This document shows, in pieces, positions 1 through 12,960 of a stretch of DNA of 64,000 bases; positions within the stretch are counted from its first letter, which is position 1; each line of letters opens with the position of its first letter. The position numbers and the translations under genes were made by a program. The notes under the pieces were generated by a model. That model was given only the letters and a program-made list of their open reading frames with translations, searched no databases and was not told where the DNA came from. Location: NCBI GenBank assembly GCA_030549775.1, contig CM060177.1:56546638-56610637 (forward strand), read 5' to 3'. The DNA comes from Tamarix chinensis (taxonomy: Eukaryota > Streptophyta > Magnoliopsida > Caryophyllales > Tamaricaceae).

Positions 1-652
1 TCAGATGGCGCTTCTAGTCACAACAGTGAGCCGTCTACCCCACCCCACCCCCAAGAGTTACGATTCATCATCCTGACTTGTTACCAAGCACCAACCCACC
101 CACTCTTACATTCTTTTTTGTAGCTGAACGAACAAAACAAAAAAAATTAAAAAAAAAAAGGGTATGAAAATGATACTGAAACTTAAATATGCAAGTCGCG
201 ATGTACATATATGATGATATGGTAATATATCTATTTCACATGAGCAACATGTCCCCCCCCCCCTTCTTTTTTTCCCCTCTCTGGTTTTGTTTGAAAGTTA
301 AGTTAATTAAGATCTGAGCTTCATGCAGAAGAAAAAGATAGTCTTTTTGTTTGTCACTCAAGGGTATTTAATCATATATATACAAGTAATATCTGTTTGA
401 TAATTGGGAAGAAAACAAAATATGAAGCTCCCGTCAATACCATTATAATTAAGAATAGAATGCTTAACGTGTTAAACCAACAACAAACTCAAAAATCTGA
501 ATTTAACCGTTGAAGTTGGTTAAACGTTACAACTTTAGATAGAGTTGGCCCAAAGTCAGCACAGAGTGAAAGATACTCGATAGCGAAAAGGATGAGACAT
601 GCGGCACATACGTGTCTAGGAGGTTATAATGCTTCACTCAGCGAGCAAAATT
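1..652. other. Downstream flank of the mtACP gene
   Basis: No coding region is visible. The stretch holds low-complexity runs (a poly-A/AAAAT block near 130-165 and a C-run followed by a T-run near 250-275). The part next to 652 is presumably the 3' UTR of the minus-strand acyl carrier protein gene, because the stop codon lies at 653-655. I could not fix a polyadenylation site. Confidence 0.5.
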
Positions 653-1160
653 TCACTTATCAGACCCGGAAACTTTCCCCCTCGGTTCAGATGTGATGTA
701 GTTAGCAACATCAGCACAGCAGGTAAGCTTCTCTGCCTTGTCTTCTGGAATTTCTACGGAGAACTCTTCCTCGAATGCCATAACAAGCTCTGTCCTATCT
801 AAGCTGTCTAAAGACAAATCCTTCTGAAAGTCAGCCTTCTCAGTAACCTGGAGGATCAACCCCAATCATCAATCTATCGAGACAGGAAAAATAAACACAG
901 TACTACCATGTACCAATAATATCAGGGTACGTAGGATGATGGAGAGGCTACGTAATTACCTTGCAAGCATCAATTTTATCGAATTTCTTAACCAATCCAA
1001 GCACTCGCGCCATAATCTCATCATGGCTGTTACTGCTTGCGCAAAGTCGCCGGGTGATTACGGTTAGTCCGGCATTTGTATTCTCGACAAGGGACCATCT
1101 TGGTAATGGTAAGACGTTGATGTTAACGTGTCTCAAAAGTGAGCTCCGTATGTTCTGCAT
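653..1160 (-). CDS. mtACP: Mitochondrial acyl carrier protein (mtACP), two coding exons
   Basis: Coding exons are complement(960..1160) and complement(653..847), joined in phase 0, giving 131 residues. The intron 848-959 has a GT donor directly after AAG (Lys67) and a CAG acceptor before GTT (Val68). Residues 1-45 form an Arg-rich, acid-poor, mitochondrial-type presequence (starting [11 protein letters not shown]). The rest is a phosphopantetheine carrier domain: the DSLD motif supplies Ser82, the expected 4'-phosphopantetheine attachment site, followed by an acidic helix ([10 protein letters not shown]) and the [10 protein letters not shown] segment typical of plant mtACPs. The start at 1160 was chosen because an upstream in-frame ATG at 1193 would add residues unlike the family and lies above a likely splice acceptor. 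Known role of the family: carrier for mitochondrial fatty acid and lipoyl precursor synthesis, and a companion of complex I. No lesions are seen, so it is probably a working gene and the only one in the window. Confidence 0.93.
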
Positions 1161-1830
1161 CTTGATTATACTGCATACATTGAATAATAACACAAGAAAA
1201 CCTGCTCAGTATTCATTGACGGTAAGTAGAGAAGACCAACAAAATTCCTGAGGCCTCCTCAAACTCATTTTCCGTTTATCCCGAGTTTCCCAAAAACAGA
1301 ATATACCTTAGTTGGTTTCAATCTATGACACAGACTATGTTATTCCTATACGTCCTACTGCTAATACCCCGACTGCCACTAATAATAATAACAATTTCAC
1401 GGTAAGGTTATGCTGGGTCTGAGTATCAGATGTCCCTGATTTAAGCAGCAATATCTTACGAATGAGATAAAAGAACAGAGGATTGGCATTCTTAATTTGG
1501 GTTTGACCTGAGCTAGTGTCTGAATTCTAAACCAATTTTACTAAGAATGACCAGAACTTTGGTAATCAACAACGATTCAGGCCATCCACCTGTCAACTCA
1601 GAAACAGAAGAGAGCATCAGCCCGTTGAATTTAAGAAAAAAACAAAGAGAGAAAGAGAGCTTGAACGTGCCGTAGTGCGACATCGAGTGGGTACGATACG
1701 ACGGTGCTTACCTTTGTGGTGCTTCCCCTTGATATGTTGTCTGCCAACTGTTTGTTAATATGACTCGGAAAAATCCCTGCTACACTGTTGTCGCCCGTCT
1801 CTGAAGTGCTTGCGTCTGCCGGAATCAGGT
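1161..1830 (-). other. Probable 5' UTR of mtACP with an intron
   Basis: On the minus strand, ...CACAAAG|GTAAGCACC gives a strong donor after position 1712, and ATGTATGCAG gives an acceptor ending at 1171, ten bases upstream of the start codon. That predicts a leader exon from about 1830 to 1712 and a 541-bp intron at 1171-1711, which is AT/T-rich on the minus strand. The upstream end of the leader and the promoter are not determined. This is inferred from splice-site quality only; transcript data would settle it. Confidence 0.5.
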
Positions 1831-2900
1831 CTCATTAGTCATTAGTAATAATTTGTACGGGTTATGGGCCTTATGGCTACTTGAGCCTATAAAAATGAGC
1901 CAAAATATTTTCATCTATTTCTCTGTTTTAGTTTTCATGAATCCTCCTTACTTCAGAAAATTAAGGAAGCGTTTGATAAATTCAATTCGTGTTGATACGT
2001 TGTTATAGGAAAAATGTACGAGTTTCAATTATCACCGCTTCAAGAAAGGACGGAAGGGTAGCTCTATAATTTTAGATCATCAATATGTCACCGCGGGACC
2101 AAGACATAAATGCACATCAACAGATAATCTTTCATAAATTTATATGCATTTGTAAATATATTATATATAATCTTCATGATAAGATATGTACTATTAATAG
2201 AAAATTTTGTTCTCTTTTAATAAAGATGCCAGCAATTATTAAATGTGTATTTATAGCTATATGATACATATCTACTTTTATAAAATAGAAATTATTTATA
2301 ATAAGACATGCATTTTTTTTATAAGATATATACTCTTTACAATAAAATGTATATTATTTGCGATATATACTTGACAAAGGCTATTACACAAGGTAATTGA
2401 ATAATCAGCTTATAATTTGGTTAATATATTTGTGAACAATTTTTTACAAACATGTATTATCTTTTGTAACTTTGATGTGTGTGTGTATTTTAAATTCATT
2501 CATTCTATAGATAAGACCCATATGTTTACATTGCTTGAAAACATAAAACAAGTTAAGGTCATACTCATGGAGGTATAAACTTACATAAATTGCAAAGAAA
2601 AGAGAAACCATCTTGTCAATTATCTACATTGATTGTTCCTAACTAGTGGTGTGGTGGTTAAAAAAATATATATGCATTATCTAGGAAGTTGTTCATTATT
2701 ACCTAGTGTTCATATTTCCCACTTTCCCTAATATATAATATCTACTTTATAGATGGATTGTTTGAGGAGATAGAAAAACAAAGGAATCTCCACAAGATTT
2801 CAATAATACTATGGACAACCAATTGCAAATCCTAGAAGAATATATCAATAATTTTGACTCTATAAGTGCATATTTGTTTTTATCATCTTCATTGCATTTC

Positions 2901-2901
2901 A

Positions 2902-2938
<37 letters not shown>
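2901..2938. repeat. (ATT)n microsatellite
   Basis: About 12 uninterrupted ATT units. Confidence 0.97.
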
Positions 2939-3511
2939 GAAAGTCTATACATCTATTTACTTTTTGCGACATGTTTTTTTCCTCAATTTGCAAGAGGGAG
3001 TGCTACTACATTGTAGTTGTTAACCTCATGCATCCAACAATAGAGATTCTAGATCATAAGAAAAAGTTAAAAAGGATATTCATATTCAGAATAAATATGA
3101 GAAAGTTTATGAACTAAAAGGGTAAATGGAAAACTTTCTACACCTCAAGAACAATAAGAGAGTCCCTAAATCCAACAATTAAGACCTAAAACTACAAAGA
3201 GGGTGAAACACAATTTTATTTGGTTTGGTTTTAACCTTAAACCAGACCAAACACTATTTGTGCGGTTTGAAAAAATCTTAAACAAAAATAAACAAACCTA
3301 TTTTTAAATAATATAAATCAAACTTTGTTAGTGATTTATGGTTTGATTTGGCTCAATTTACATTTTTTCCATCTTAAATATCAAAAATCAATTATGTAAC
3401 TTAAAATCACCTAAATATTCTTACTAAAATTAGTGCTAATAACACTCAATACTAAATAATAATTTAAAATTGTTATTTTTATAGTAATGTCAAAAGTGCT
3501 ATAAACTTTTT

Positions 3512-3545
3512 TGTGTGCGTGCGTGTGTGCGTGCGTGCGTGCATG
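3512..3545. repeat. GT/GC-alternating microsatellite (TGTG, TGCG units)
   Basis: Mixed TG and CG dinucleotide steps forming a purine-pyrimidine alternating tract of about 34 bp. Confidence 0.93.
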
Positions 3546-3766
3546 TATTATTGGCCATATTTGCAATTGCAAGAAAAATAAAACAAAAATATAATTCAAG
3601 AACATGCAAATCATATAATACATTTTAAGAAACTCTATAACTACTTGAAGTATTTAAATGACAAAGAAGAGGTAAACATAATTACATAAATACTTGTTGG
3701 GATATAATGAATAAAAATATCTCATTATGGCAAAAGATTAAAGATGAAAACATATACTTATAGTGT

Positions 3767-3768
<2 letters not shown>

Positions 3769-3805
<37 letters not shown>
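3769..3805. repeat. (AC)n microsatellite
   Basis: About 18 uninterrupted AC units, preceded by a short GTGTGT tract, so the ends can pair into a hairpin. Confidence 0.97.
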
Positions 3806-3809
<4 letters not shown>

Positions 3810-6129
3810 GCAACTTATAAAACATAATTTATTTTTCCTAACCAATGCCAAACTATTTTACAAAATTCTAAACCAAATAATAACTTTTAAAACCTCATAA
3901 CAAACCAAACATTATGTAATACCCCATTTTTAGGGCCCTTGATATTTGTTAGTTCTTATGGTAGATTGTTATTTAGGTATGTTTGATTGTTATTTGGAAG
4001 CATTTGGATTTCATTTTAAAATGGCTTTGGGAAATGATTTAAATTTAAGAGACTTGGTTTCCCATGGGAAACTAGTGAAATGGTTTTAAAGTGTAACACC
4101 CCAAAAAATTTGTTTTTAAAATTAAAGCAAAAGCAAAAAAAAAAATTTGGGGATGCTACTGCCACACTTAGTATCAGATTACCGTCTCCCCACCAACCCA
4201 ATACTAAGTGCTAAGGCTAAAAACATACTTTAAATAAATCCAAGATTAAAAATTTAAAACAAAGTAGTGTGATAATTAAATTAAAAGAATAAAATCCACT
4301 ATTAGTGGTTACAGAATAAAATCATTGAAACAAGAAGCATAAGAGTTTTAAGGAAAAGCACTGAAATCTGTACGGATATTCCTACGCTCTTAACTCAAAT
4401 GTAAAACCTGGATAACGCCCGCGGGCTAACCTATAAAGGCTACTGCCCATTGAATATACACAAGCCCATGAAAGGAACCCTTCAATACTATGATACTAGG
4501 TAACTCTTTATATAGAACTACAAATTAGGACCCACACAAAATACATTAATCAAAACACATGAACAGTATTTTACACATATATCTAGAACGAGATACAATA
4601 ATCATTTTAATGGACACGTAATCTAAGATCATAGGTCGCAAGCTTTATTCACTTAGAATTAATATCACTTACCAAGAGAGCATATCCAAGCAAAGCTCTT
4701 TATAGTATAATTAAATAGCCAACATCATATTCAACCATTTCACATCACCACTTAACTCAAAGGCGGACACCAAGGCTATTACCATATCATAATGGTATAA
4801 TCAATATTTTATGGACTTAATCCATTAATTGAGAATAATCATCTTTCAAATAGTATTCAAGTAGGTTTAAGGACGTTACTCTTATAACCGGTGGATCGGG
4901 CACAAGATATACTCCAAGACAGAACGTACCTGACCATTATTATAACAAGTGGACCGATAAATGATATACTCTAGACAGAACTCACTTGACCACTATAATA
5001 ACTGGTGGACTGGTAAATGATATGATCTAAGGAAGAATGCTTCTAACCACTATAATAAGCGATATTATTCACACAGTCCCAACCTACGTGGTGTTCCATT
5101 ATAAATGATTAATATTATCCATTTAATTAGCACACCATTTTATTAACTCGAGGGGGAGATCATAAACTTAGAGATACAAAGGTACACTGGTCATACTAGC
5201 ACATATAAGCAATATAGTATCCTACCAACTATCAATCCAAGGATGCAAAGGTACTTTGGTTACACTAGTGCATGAAGACATATAGTACCCTACCGACAAG
5301 GACACCTAATTCATAAGTATGTATATCCCCTAAGTGGGTTTGTAGAGCTAAATAGAGTAAGATGTAAGGCTTGGCTAGGGTACTAAGGCACACCAGCACA
5401 ATCTAGAATAATCGTGGGCTAAACCACATCTTTAGGGTAGCGATCCCTAAAGAGCCATCGTTTCCGATCTCGAGGTCTTTCAGTTAAAGTATTAGTGTCT
5501 TATTTAAGGTGACCACAAGAAACACATTAATTACATACTTAACCATTTTTTATTTGTTTCCATTATTATGAAATAATTAATGTTAGGATTGTAGTCGATA
5601 TTAACTTAAATAGTCCACTGAGGCCATCATATGTTCCAATACTCATACTTAAGCACCTTAGGACAAAATGACTAAAATGCCCCTAAGGCTAAGGCTACTT
5701 ATTTACTATTCTCTTCCAATACATAATTTATTTTTATTTATCAATATGTTGTCAGAGATTAACATATCATGATTATACTACTGATTATGAAGTTAAGGTA
5801 CCCTACACAACAAGTGATCATTTAACACATAAACCCTAGCATGCACTTCTAGAACAACCAATACACATTCTCATGTATAATTAGCAATTAATGCACCTCT
5901 TATATGTTTATGACGATAACATCACAATGCACCCTTAATTACCCATTTAACCCTAAATTCTGCATATTCTTTATGATACACTACAATTTACCAAAATGGC
6001 CCTAGGCTTTACAATATTCATGATTATATTTAAATAGGTGATACTAAGGTCATAAACCACTATTCTCTTATTTAACACCACTTATTACTGATTATGAAGG
6101 TTTATTAGACCATTGCCATATTATATACA

Positions 6130-6660
6130 GGATTACCAAATTACCCCTTCTTACTTATAAAATTACTAAAATACCATTCGTACTTACAAAATTACCAAAA
6201 TGCCCTCTTTATTTGTAAAATTATCAAATTATCATTCTTACTTGTAAAATTACCAAAACACCCTTATTACTTGTAAAATTTTCAGGATATCCTTCTTACT
6301 TATAAGATTACCAAAATACCCTTTTTACTCGTAAACTTACCAAAATACCCTAATTACTTGTAAAATTTTCAATATACCCTTTTTACTTGTAAAATAACAA
6401 AAATAACCTTCTTACTTGTAAGATTACCAAAATAACTTTCATACTCGTAAAATTACCAAAATACCCTAATTACTTGTAAAATTACCAAAATGCCCTTCTT
6501 ACTTACAAAATTACTAAAATACCCTTCTTAATTATATGATTAAAAAATGCCCTTATTATTTGCAAAATTACCAAAATACCCTTTATACTTACAAAATTAT
6601 AGAAATATCCTTCTTACAACTAAAATTACCAAAATACCTCTAGGCCATTTATTATTAATG
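6130..6660 (-). repeat. Degenerate tandem repeat (ATTACCAAAATACCC type)
   Basis: More than a dozen imperfect copies of a roughly 28-36 bp unit containing AAAATTACCAAAATACCCTT. It belongs to the outer giant LTR; the same array occurs in the opposite orientation in the middle LTR (11705-12960). Open frames across it are artefacts of the repeat. Confidence 0.85.
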
Positions 6661-6789
6661 ATTATACCCCCCCCCACATACTTTATTAACACTACAAAAC
6701 CCATAATATTATTCTTAGCACCAAATATTACCTATCATGCGTATTTATTTAACTAACCTCTACTTTACATGCAAAATTACTAAAATATC

Positions 6790-7752
6790 TGATGCAAGAG
6801 CAAACACTTAAGAATTAGCTTTTATAATTATGGAACACATTATTCTTCATTTGAAAAGTGTGTCCTGCAAATTTTAAGACCAATAGATGGTTACATTGCT
6901 CGAAACGTAACAAACAAGCAATTAAATGTCTACGTACATGCGCATGGCATGCAAGGAGGGAGTAACCACGTGCATGAGAAGGATGTTGGCAAGATTTTTG
7001 AGCACTATTAAGTTATTTAGCTAATTTATTAATTAAGTAATAAAGTAGGAGAGTAAAGTTAGCATAAATGTAGCATAATATCTTTTAGCTTGAAATCTTT
7101 TGGAATATGCTTTAGCTATTATGATGATTGAATGAATAATTGAAGTTGAAGATCAACATTGAATGAATTCTATGTGAGTTCAAGCTCAAGAAAATCGAAT
7201 ATCTGTGAACAGTTTGGCTTGAAAGTTTTAATCTCTTCATCTGTATGAATTAGAGATTAATCCATACATTTTCTAATATTCTTAATCCATATTTTCCTGC
7301 CCTAATTACCATAAAATTCCTACCCTATTTCATGGATAAAAAAAACCCTAAAAAAAAACCGAAACCCTAAAACATTCATTCGAAACCCTAACCATCCATA
7401 CCAATCAAACACCATCTTATTTCCTCTTCTTCAAACCAAACCCTAACCCTAACCCATAACCATGACTCTAACCATCATCCAAACCCTCACTTTAAAAATC
7501 TCATCATCATCATCATCTCATCATATTCAAATCACATTCATCATTAATTCAACACCATCGAATCATCATCACCATCAATAAATCACCATCATCATTTTTC
7601 TACCATAATTCGAACCATCATCATCTTGTTTACATCACATTCAAAACTTTAGTCTTTAAACTCATCGTCACTAAGCCTTTATCATCTTATCCAAACTCCA
7701 TTTGAACCATTAGATCAACATAATTGAAGATTACATCCTCTCACACATATCA
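6790..7752 (+). mobile_element. Solo LTR of the CRM/Reina-like family (copy 1)
   Basis: Starts TGATGCAAGAG and ends CACATATCA, with flanking 5-mers ATATC (6785-6789) and ATACC (7753-7757), a TSD with 4 of 5 bases matching. It aligns along its length with the LTRs at 62920-63960 and (reverse) 53155-54241. The first 60 bases translate to a broken version of the ELAFIM.EP.IL peptide seen at the end of the polyprotein at 51854. The middle carries several AAACCCTAA/ACCCTAACC units and CATCAT runs. No internal region or second LTR is present, so it is a solo LTR that landed in the outer giant LTR. Confidence 0.78.
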
Positions 7753-8559
7753 ATACCCCAAGCATATAAAATATTAATATACATGCCCAACGTGCATCCT
7801 TTAACACTATAAAACGCTTATTATTATTATTATTATTATTATTAACACCCATTATTACCTATTATGTACATTTATTTAATTCACTCGCTTTAAACATGTA
7901 AAATTACTAAAATTCCCCTAGAACAAAAAATATAATTTTTCATGATGGAACAAGTATCTTTAATACTACAAACTCCTTCATTTTCCATATCCCACAACAC
8001 TTAGCATACATTTTCATTAAGATAATCATCACCATGGATGAAAATTACCAAATTACCCCTATGGTTCATATTAATATTATTTCTACTACAAGTGTCCATA
8101 TTTACTTAGCATGGCATGTATATGCACATAATGCTTATCACCAATATCACCCCCTTTTCTTAGTCATCCTTTTTCACATAGTACACCATATACAAGCTAA
8201 CATAAAAATGATGGGGTTTATAGGAACACATCATATTCACATAACCACATACCAAAAACCATAATGTGCTAATATATGATAACCCATAAAATTTGGTGGG
8301 ATATAACGTTTACCTTATTTCCAACATGAGCCAAACTTTACCGGTATTCCAGTTTAAAAGATTAAGCTTTGATTAGTAAAAATTATACCTAGAAATAATG
8401 TCACAAATAACATTGATTAGTATATAATTAAAATAATGATTTTTATCAAAAATACTTATTAAACACACATTATTACCAAACTATACTTTACCTCAAAATT
8501 AGATAATCAAATAAACATTATATAGTATAACTCACAATGCGTGGGTAGCTTGAGCATGC

Positions 8560-9760
8560 TTGTCACAAAAGGATGGGTGAGGGAAAGGGTGGAAAATGAG
8601 CGAAAAGTAGGAAGGTTCTCGGGTAATAAAGGTTGAGGGGGTGATGTGGGGAGTTAGGGTTGGCAATTGGGTGCAAAAGTAAGGCAAGGTGTAGGTGGTG
8701 ATAGGGCATTAGAGTGTGGTGGCTTAAGGGCAGTAGTAGATACTTAAAAGAGAGTGTAGAGAAGGGAGGGAAATGAGGAAGAAAGGAAAAGAAAGTGAAG
8801 AAAAAGAGGGGTTGCATAGGGAGTTTAGGCAGGTTAAGGTAGGGAGGTGTTGGGGGTGGTCTCAAGTGTCTCAGAGGTGGTTTCGGTAGCTGTTAAAGAG
8901 AGGAGAAGGGCACCACAAGGTGGCCATGCAGAAAGGTGGTCAGGAGGAGAAGAAAAGGAAAGGGAGGGGAAGTTGGCTGTAGGTGGCGTGTATGGTTTCT
9001 TGGGCTAGTGTAAGGAGGAGGTAGGGAGGATTAGTTAGCAGCGTGGAGGCTAGGTTGGTGGAGGAGACGGTGGAGATGGGGGTGGTGCAATAATAATAAT
9101 GGCAGAAAAGAGAAGGGAAAATTAGGTAGGAGAGGGGAGAGCTCAAGGAAGAAGAAATGAGTTAGAGGAGAAGGAGAGAAGGAGAAGAAAAAGAAGAGGG
9201 GAAGGGAGGTGGCTGGTGTAGGGTTAGGTGTGTGCAAGGGGTTGCAAGCCTATGGCATGTAGTGGTTGGGAGAATAAGAAGGGGAAAAAGGAAAAGGGGC
9301 ACAAGGGAAGGGTGTGAGGGATATGCATGGCTGAAAATGGAAGGAAAAGGATAAGAGAAAGAGGGGCTACAAGTTGGGTTGTGTAGGTGAAGAAGGGACG
9401 GTCGTATAGTGGCAAGGGTTGATTGGTTGACGTTGCAAGGAAGTAAAAAGGAGAAAGGGAAAGTAAAAGGAGGTTAGATGGGGGAGGAGGAGAGAATGGG
9501 TAAGCCGGCCCTGTGTGAGGAAGAATGGATAAAGAAAGAGAGAGAGTTGGGTTAGCCTAGAGGAGAGGAAAATGAAGGGAAAAAAAGGACAAAAGGGGGT
9601 GCAGCGTGGTCTAGACCAGGCGGAAAGGAGGAGAAAGAGAAAGGAAAAGAGAAAAAGGTTGGTTGGCCCAAAGGAGAGGGAAAGGAAAGAAATAAAAGGA
9701 AAAAAGAAAGAAAAAAGGAAAAAGGAAAAGGTAAAAATAAAAATTAAATTATTTTAGAGT
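8560..9760 (-). other. Purine-rich block of the outer giant LTR
   Basis: Strongly strand-biased: G/A-rich on the plus strand, so C/T-rich on the element's own strand, the same position and composition as 10150-11160, 13890-14980 and 32270-33500 in the other giant LTRs. The long Pro/Leu/Phe-rich and Lys/Arg-rich frames through it are composition artefacts with no family resemblance. Confidence 0.75.
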
Positions 9761-10422
9761 TAGGATTAGAAATTAGGCTAATGAAAAAATTATTAAATTA
9801 ATTTATCCAAAATTTAATGTATTAATTTAGGAAAATAATTTTGGTAAAATTAAGCGTAATACCCTAAAATTTTAAAACCTAGAAATTTAATAAATAACCT
9901 TCATTTGGGATAGTTTAATTTAATTACTTTATGAAGTTTTTGGTGTATAAAAATGTATATGAATATTTAATAAATTAAAAAAAAACATTTTGTTATTTTA
10001 TCATACTCATTTTATTTAAATAATTTTTCAAACTCATATTTTACTAAAATTATCCTCTTAAATTAATATATTAAATTTAATAAGTTAAATTATTAAAATA
10101 ATTTATCTATCTAAATAATTAAATACCTTTATTTCAAAAAACTATTTTAATTTTATTTTTTCTCATTTTCCTTTTTCCTTTTATTCTTTTCTTCTTCCTT
10201 AGGCTACCCGGCCTGTCTCCCCTATGCTAGGTCGCTTCCCTCTCTCATTCTCCCCCCTCACTTGCAGCTCGATGTACCCCCTCTCCTTCTTTTCTTTCCT
10301 TTCTTCCCCCCAAGTTGGGCTAGACCAGCCCCTTTTTTTCCCTATCTTCCTCGTACATAGGGCCGACCTGTTCCCCTTCTCTTTCTTTTTGGCCTAGCCG
10401 CCCTGCCCCTTGTTTCTTTTCT

Positions 10423-10473
10423 CTTCTTCTTCTTCTTCTTCTTCTTCTTTTTCTTCTTCTTCTTCTTCTTCTT
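10423..10473. repeat. (CTT)n microsatellite
   Basis: About 17 CTT units with one interruption, inside the pyrimidine-rich block of the middle giant LTR. The Arg-rich frame opposite is an artefact. Confidence 0.95.
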
Positions 10474-11704
10474 CCCTTCTGCTTCCTTCTTTGACAGCCC
10501 TCCATGGAACCTACTACCAATTGCCTAAAACCACCTACCTCCCCCTGTAGCCCTACTCTCTCTCCCTCTCTCTCCCTCGTCCCTTTCTCTTCCATTTTAA
10601 ACCAAACATAGCCCCTTGTGTGCCATTTTCTTCCTTCCTTCTCCCTCCCACCTAGCAACCGTTGACCTGCAACCTTCTCCCTGCCACCACCTAGCTCATC
10701 GCCTCTACCTCCCATCCTCTCCCTCTTCTTTTTCTTCTTTTCCCCTTCCCATTTTCTTCCCTCGAGCCTCTTCCTTCCCTACCTATTGAAACCTTTTTCT
10801 CCCTTATTCTCCTCTTTGTCACCTCCAACCACTGCTGCTGCCACACAACCAACCACCACATCCACCTCCTAACACCCCTTGCTACCTCCCTACAATACTA
10901 AGCTGCCACCACACGCCTCTATAGCTACCTTTATCCTCCTTCCTTTTTCTTTCCCCCTCCTTGGCCTCCATCCTACACCACCACCGTGTGCCGCCATTCC
11001 ATCCTTGCTACCATATTTCCACCCCAGCAGCCGTCACCTCCATTGCCCTAGGCCACTGAGCTTCAACCCCCGACCACCACCTACACTCCTACTCCCTCTC
11101 TACACCCAGCCACCACCCTCACTCCCCTCCAAAAGCCTTCAACCCAACCCCTAAAACGCTTAACATAACTAACCTTCTCCTTTTCTCCCATTCCCTCTTT
11201 GACTACTTTTTCCTTATCTTCTTACATGTAGCTCACGCTGCTCATGCAGCATGTGTCTTGTTATTTATGATCAGCAATTTTTTGGTTAATTTTTGAGGTA
11301 TAAAAAAGTGAGTATTAGTATGTATTAATTAAGCTTTTCATAAAAATTATTCTTTTGATTTTCTACTTCTAATATGCTAATTTTTGGTATTGATTTTTGC
11401 TAATCAAAGATCAATTCTTTCACCAGAGTACCAGTAAGGTTTAATTATTATTGAAAATAAGGTAATCATTATGCCCTACTAAAATGTGTGGATATATCTA
11501 TGCTATTACATTAGGGTTTTTAATATATTTATATGCATGATGTATGATGTTAAGTATAATATAATTTGTGGCATATGTTGGTTGTTGAAATGAAAAGCTT
11601 GTTGACTTATGTGCCATGTGTAGAAATGATAGTTAAGGAAGGAGCCTTATGGTTAACACTAATGTTAAATGATTATATATGACATGATAAGTTAATGTGG
11701 CCAT

Positions 11705-12960
11705 GGATAATGTTAATATAAGCCCTAGGGGCATTTTAGTAATTTTTCTTGTACAAAAGGGTATGGCTTAAGTAAGTATATATGGTAGGTGCCAATGAGT
11801 ATCAATAATAGATAATAATAATTGGTGGTGTTAGATGAGGTATATGAACCATGAATGTTAATGTTTTATATGTCAAGGGTATTTTAGTAAATTTGGCATA
11901 ATATGGGAAAATTAGTAACTTATATGAGAAAAGGGGTAAAATGGTAAAATAATGAGTGAGAAGGGTATTTTGGTAATTTGGCATAAAGGAAGGATATTTT
12001 GGTAATTTTGTGAGTAAAAGGAATAAAATGTTGATTTAATAATGAAGAAAGGGTGTTTTGGTAATTTGGCATAAAGAAAGGGTATTTTGGTAATTTTGTG
12101 AGTAAAAAGGATAAATTGGTGATTTAACAAAGAAGGAAATTTTGGTAATTTGGCATAAAGAAAGGTTATTTTGGTAATTTTTATGAGTAAAAGGGATAAA
12201 GTTGTAATTTAATAAAAAAGAAGGGTATTTTGATAATTTGGAATAAATGGTGGATAACTTGGTAATTTTGTAAGTAAAAGGGCTAAAGTGGACATTTAAT
12301 AAAAAAGAAGGGTATTTTGGTAATTTGGCATAAAAGAAGGGTAACTTGGTAATTTAGGTGAGTAAAAGGAGTAAAATGGTAATTTAGTAGATAAGAGGGG
12401 TATTTTAGTAATTTGACATAAAGGAAGGACAACTTGGTAACTTGGTGAATAAAAGGGGTAAAATGGTAAAGTAATTAGTAAGAAAGGGTATTATGGTAAT
12501 TTAGCACAATAAAGGGTAACTTGGTAATTTTAAGAAGGGTAATTTTATAATTTAACCAACAAAAAAGGTAACTTGGTAATTTTAATAAGTAAGAAGGGTA
12601 ATTTGGTAATTTATCTAATAAAAGGAAAATTTAGTAATTTAATAAACCTGACGGGTAAATTGGTAATTTTAACAAATATAAAGGGAAGTTTGGTAATTTA
12701 ACTAACTGAAAGAGTAATTTGGTAACTTAGCGAGTATGAAGGTTAAAGATGGTGATTTTTTAGTATGGAGGATAATTTGGTAATCTAACAAATACAAGGG
12801 GTATTTTGGCAATTTTACATACATGAAGGGTAACATGGTAATTTGGCAAATAAAAAGGGATGACTTGAAAATTTTACAAACAAGGGGTACTTCAATAATT
12901 TTGTCAGGAGGATGAGGGTAAATCTGTAACTTGCATATAACATGTCAATTGATTAAATAA
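11705..12960 (+). repeat. Degenerate tandem repeat (GGTATTTTGGTAATTT type)
   Basis: Roughly 35-40 imperfect copies of a short unit around GGGTATTTTGGTAATTTGG, with alternating AGTAAAAGGG and GCATAAAGAAGGG spacers. It is the counterpart of 6130-6660 in the outer LTR but more than twice as long, so the array has changed copy number between family members. Confidence 0.87.

Larger units (their letters stand above)
1850..4086. other. AT-rich intergenic DNA without genes
   Basis: No open frame here resembles a protein; the longest frames are low-complexity (Leu-rich across the ATT repeat, His/Thr-rich across the GT repeat). It holds three microsatellites, listed separately. A stretch at 2640-2800 and another around 3200-3360 look like ordinary AT-rich spacer. 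I see no transposon boundaries before 4087. Confidence 0.6.

Noticed and set aside
961..1251. Plus-strand open frame of 96 codons
   Set aside because: It is antisense to mtACP exon 1 and has no family resemblance; the minus-strand reading is clearly the gene.
8563..9415. Overlapping Pro/Leu/Phe-rich frames on the minus strand
   Set aside because: Produced by the C/T-rich block of the outer giant LTR; the corresponding blocks in other copies do not keep these frames.
9572..10715. Lys/Arg/Glu-rich frames at 9572-9757 and 10320-10715
   Set aside because: Purine-rich low-complexity sequence around the CTT array; no start context and no conservation.
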